14,147 nt of DNA from JAMLIN01 sp041676645 (lineage in GTDB: Bacteria > Pseudomonadota > Gammaproteobacteria > Burkholderiales > Burkholderiaceae_E), in contig JBAYRO010000085.1 of NCBI GenBank assembly GCA_041676645.1, positions 1-14,147 on the forward strand, read 5' to 3'. A program made the translations under genes and the position numbers. Numbering within the stretch: position 1 is the stretch's first letter; each line of letters starts with the position of its first letter. Positions 13,826 through 14,147 of the stretch are shown one piece after another. The notes beneath the pieces were generated by a model. That model had not been told where the DNA came from and did not search any database. It saw nothing but the letters and a program-made list of their open reading frames with translations.

Positions 13826-14147
13826 TCAGCCGGCGCGCCCGTCGGCAAGTGGCGCGCCGGTCGCCTCGCGCAAGGCCTCGAAGGACAATCCATCGACCCA
13901 GTCGCGCGCGACCAGGCCTTCGGGGGTAACGTCGATCACGGCGAGATCGGTGTAGATGCGCGAGACGCAGCCCACGCCGGTGAGCGGATAGCTGCAGCGC
14001 TCGACGATCTTGGGTTCGCCCGACTTCGTGCGGTGGTCCATCATGACGAACACCCGCCGGGCGCCCGAGGCGAGGTCCATGGCGCCGCCCACCGCCGGCA
14101 CCGCACCGGGCTCGCCGGTGGACCAGTTGGCGAGATCGCCATTGGCC
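13826..14147 (-). CDS. pcaJ: 3-Oxoadipate CoA-transferase subunit B, N-terminus outside the window
   Basis: C-terminal 106 residues of a beta subunit of a family I (PcaIJ/ScoAB) CoA-transferase, which transfers CoA from succinyl-CoA to a 3-oxoacid. The visible part begins ANGDLANWSTGEPGAVPAVG and continues GAMDLASGARRVFVMMDH, then CSYPLTGVGCVSRIYTDLAV and a WVDGLSFEALREATGAPL ending. The DLANW-TG...PAVGGAMDLA-GAR segment is closer to PcaJ (3-oxoadipate, end of the beta-ketoadipate pathway) than to ScoB, as recalled. A partner alpha subunit should lie just beyond position 14147. The reading frame is open to the window edge, so this is a boundary cut rather than a broken gene. A stem GCCGGC-TGAAC-GCCGGC spans the stop codon. 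If the substrate assignment is right, it points to aromatic catabolism. Confidence 0.88.
   Translation of the reverse strand, partial: ANGDLANWSTGEPGAVPAVGGAMDLASGARRVFVMMDHRTKSGEPKIVERCSYPLTGVGCVSRIYTDLAVIDVTPEGLVARDWVDGLSFEALREATGAPLADGRAG

Overview
The window is GC-rich, gene-dense DNA with strong G/C preference at third codon positions. It looks like a proteobacterial chromosome, most likely a betaproteobacterium of the Burkholderiales/Rhodocyclales type. This placement is an inference from gene content (DUF1272, HDOD-GAF and DUF2783 proteins, PcaJ, a RutE-like nitroreductase), not from a marker gene. No rRNA, tRNA, CRISPR array, insertion sequence or integrase was seen.

Layout. (1) Positions 1-4822, minus strand: a tight five-gene operon, in transcription order acyl-CoA dehydrogenase, class III CoA-transferase, CitE-family lyase, FAS1-like/MaoC hydratase (mesaconyl-C4-CoA or itaconyl-CoA hydratase type), and an SDR oxidoreductase cut by the window edge. 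Gaps are 7, 9 and 43 nt, then an 8-nt overlap. (2) Positions 4823-7089: a 349-nt intergenic stretch, then plus-strand genes for a small cysteine-rich DUF1272 protein and an HDOD-GAF signalling protein. (3) Positions 7090-7147: a near-perfect 28-bp-arm palindrome, then a minus-strand Hsp20 gene with a recognisable sigma-32 promoter. (4) Positions 7711-12676, plus strand: a promoter carrying two TTGTCGGAYAAT boxes, then four tightly packed genes: Mct-like 2-methylfumaryl-CoA isomerase, Mcd-like (2S)-methylsuccinyl-CoA dehydrogenase, an aromatic-hydroxylase-type FAD monooxygenase, and a DUF2783 protein. (5) Positions 12680-12736: a second palindrome of the same family. (6) Positions 12752-14147, minus strand: RutE-like nitroreductase, an NTF2/DUF4440-like protein and the C-terminal half of a 3-oxoadipate CoA-transferase subunit B (PcaJ).

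How the genes may work together. The most interesting content is the set of C5-dicarboxyl-CoA enzymes in the two catabolic blocks. By family, they can be ordered as: CoA transfer onto a free acid (class III CoA-transferase); (2S)-methylsuccinyl-CoA to mesaconyl-C1-CoA (Mcd); mesaconyl-C1-CoA to mesaconyl-C4-CoA (Mct); hydration to (S)-citramalyl-CoA (Meh/Ich type); cleavage to acetyl-CoA and pyruvate (CitE family). This would join the dehydrogenase of the ethylmalonyl-CoA pathway to the second half of the 3-hydroxypropionate bicycle, or equivalently to the itaconate-degradation lower pathway. It would make a complete methylsuccinate/mesaconate/itaconate degradation route in one locus. No mesaconyl-C1-CoA hydratase, ethylmalonyl-CoA mutase or crotonyl-CoA carboxylase/reductase is present, so the usual ethylmalonyl-CoA pathway context is missing here. 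The FAD monooxygenase and the PcaJ fragment point to aromatic or cyclic substrates upstream or nearby. The true entry substrate is unknown.
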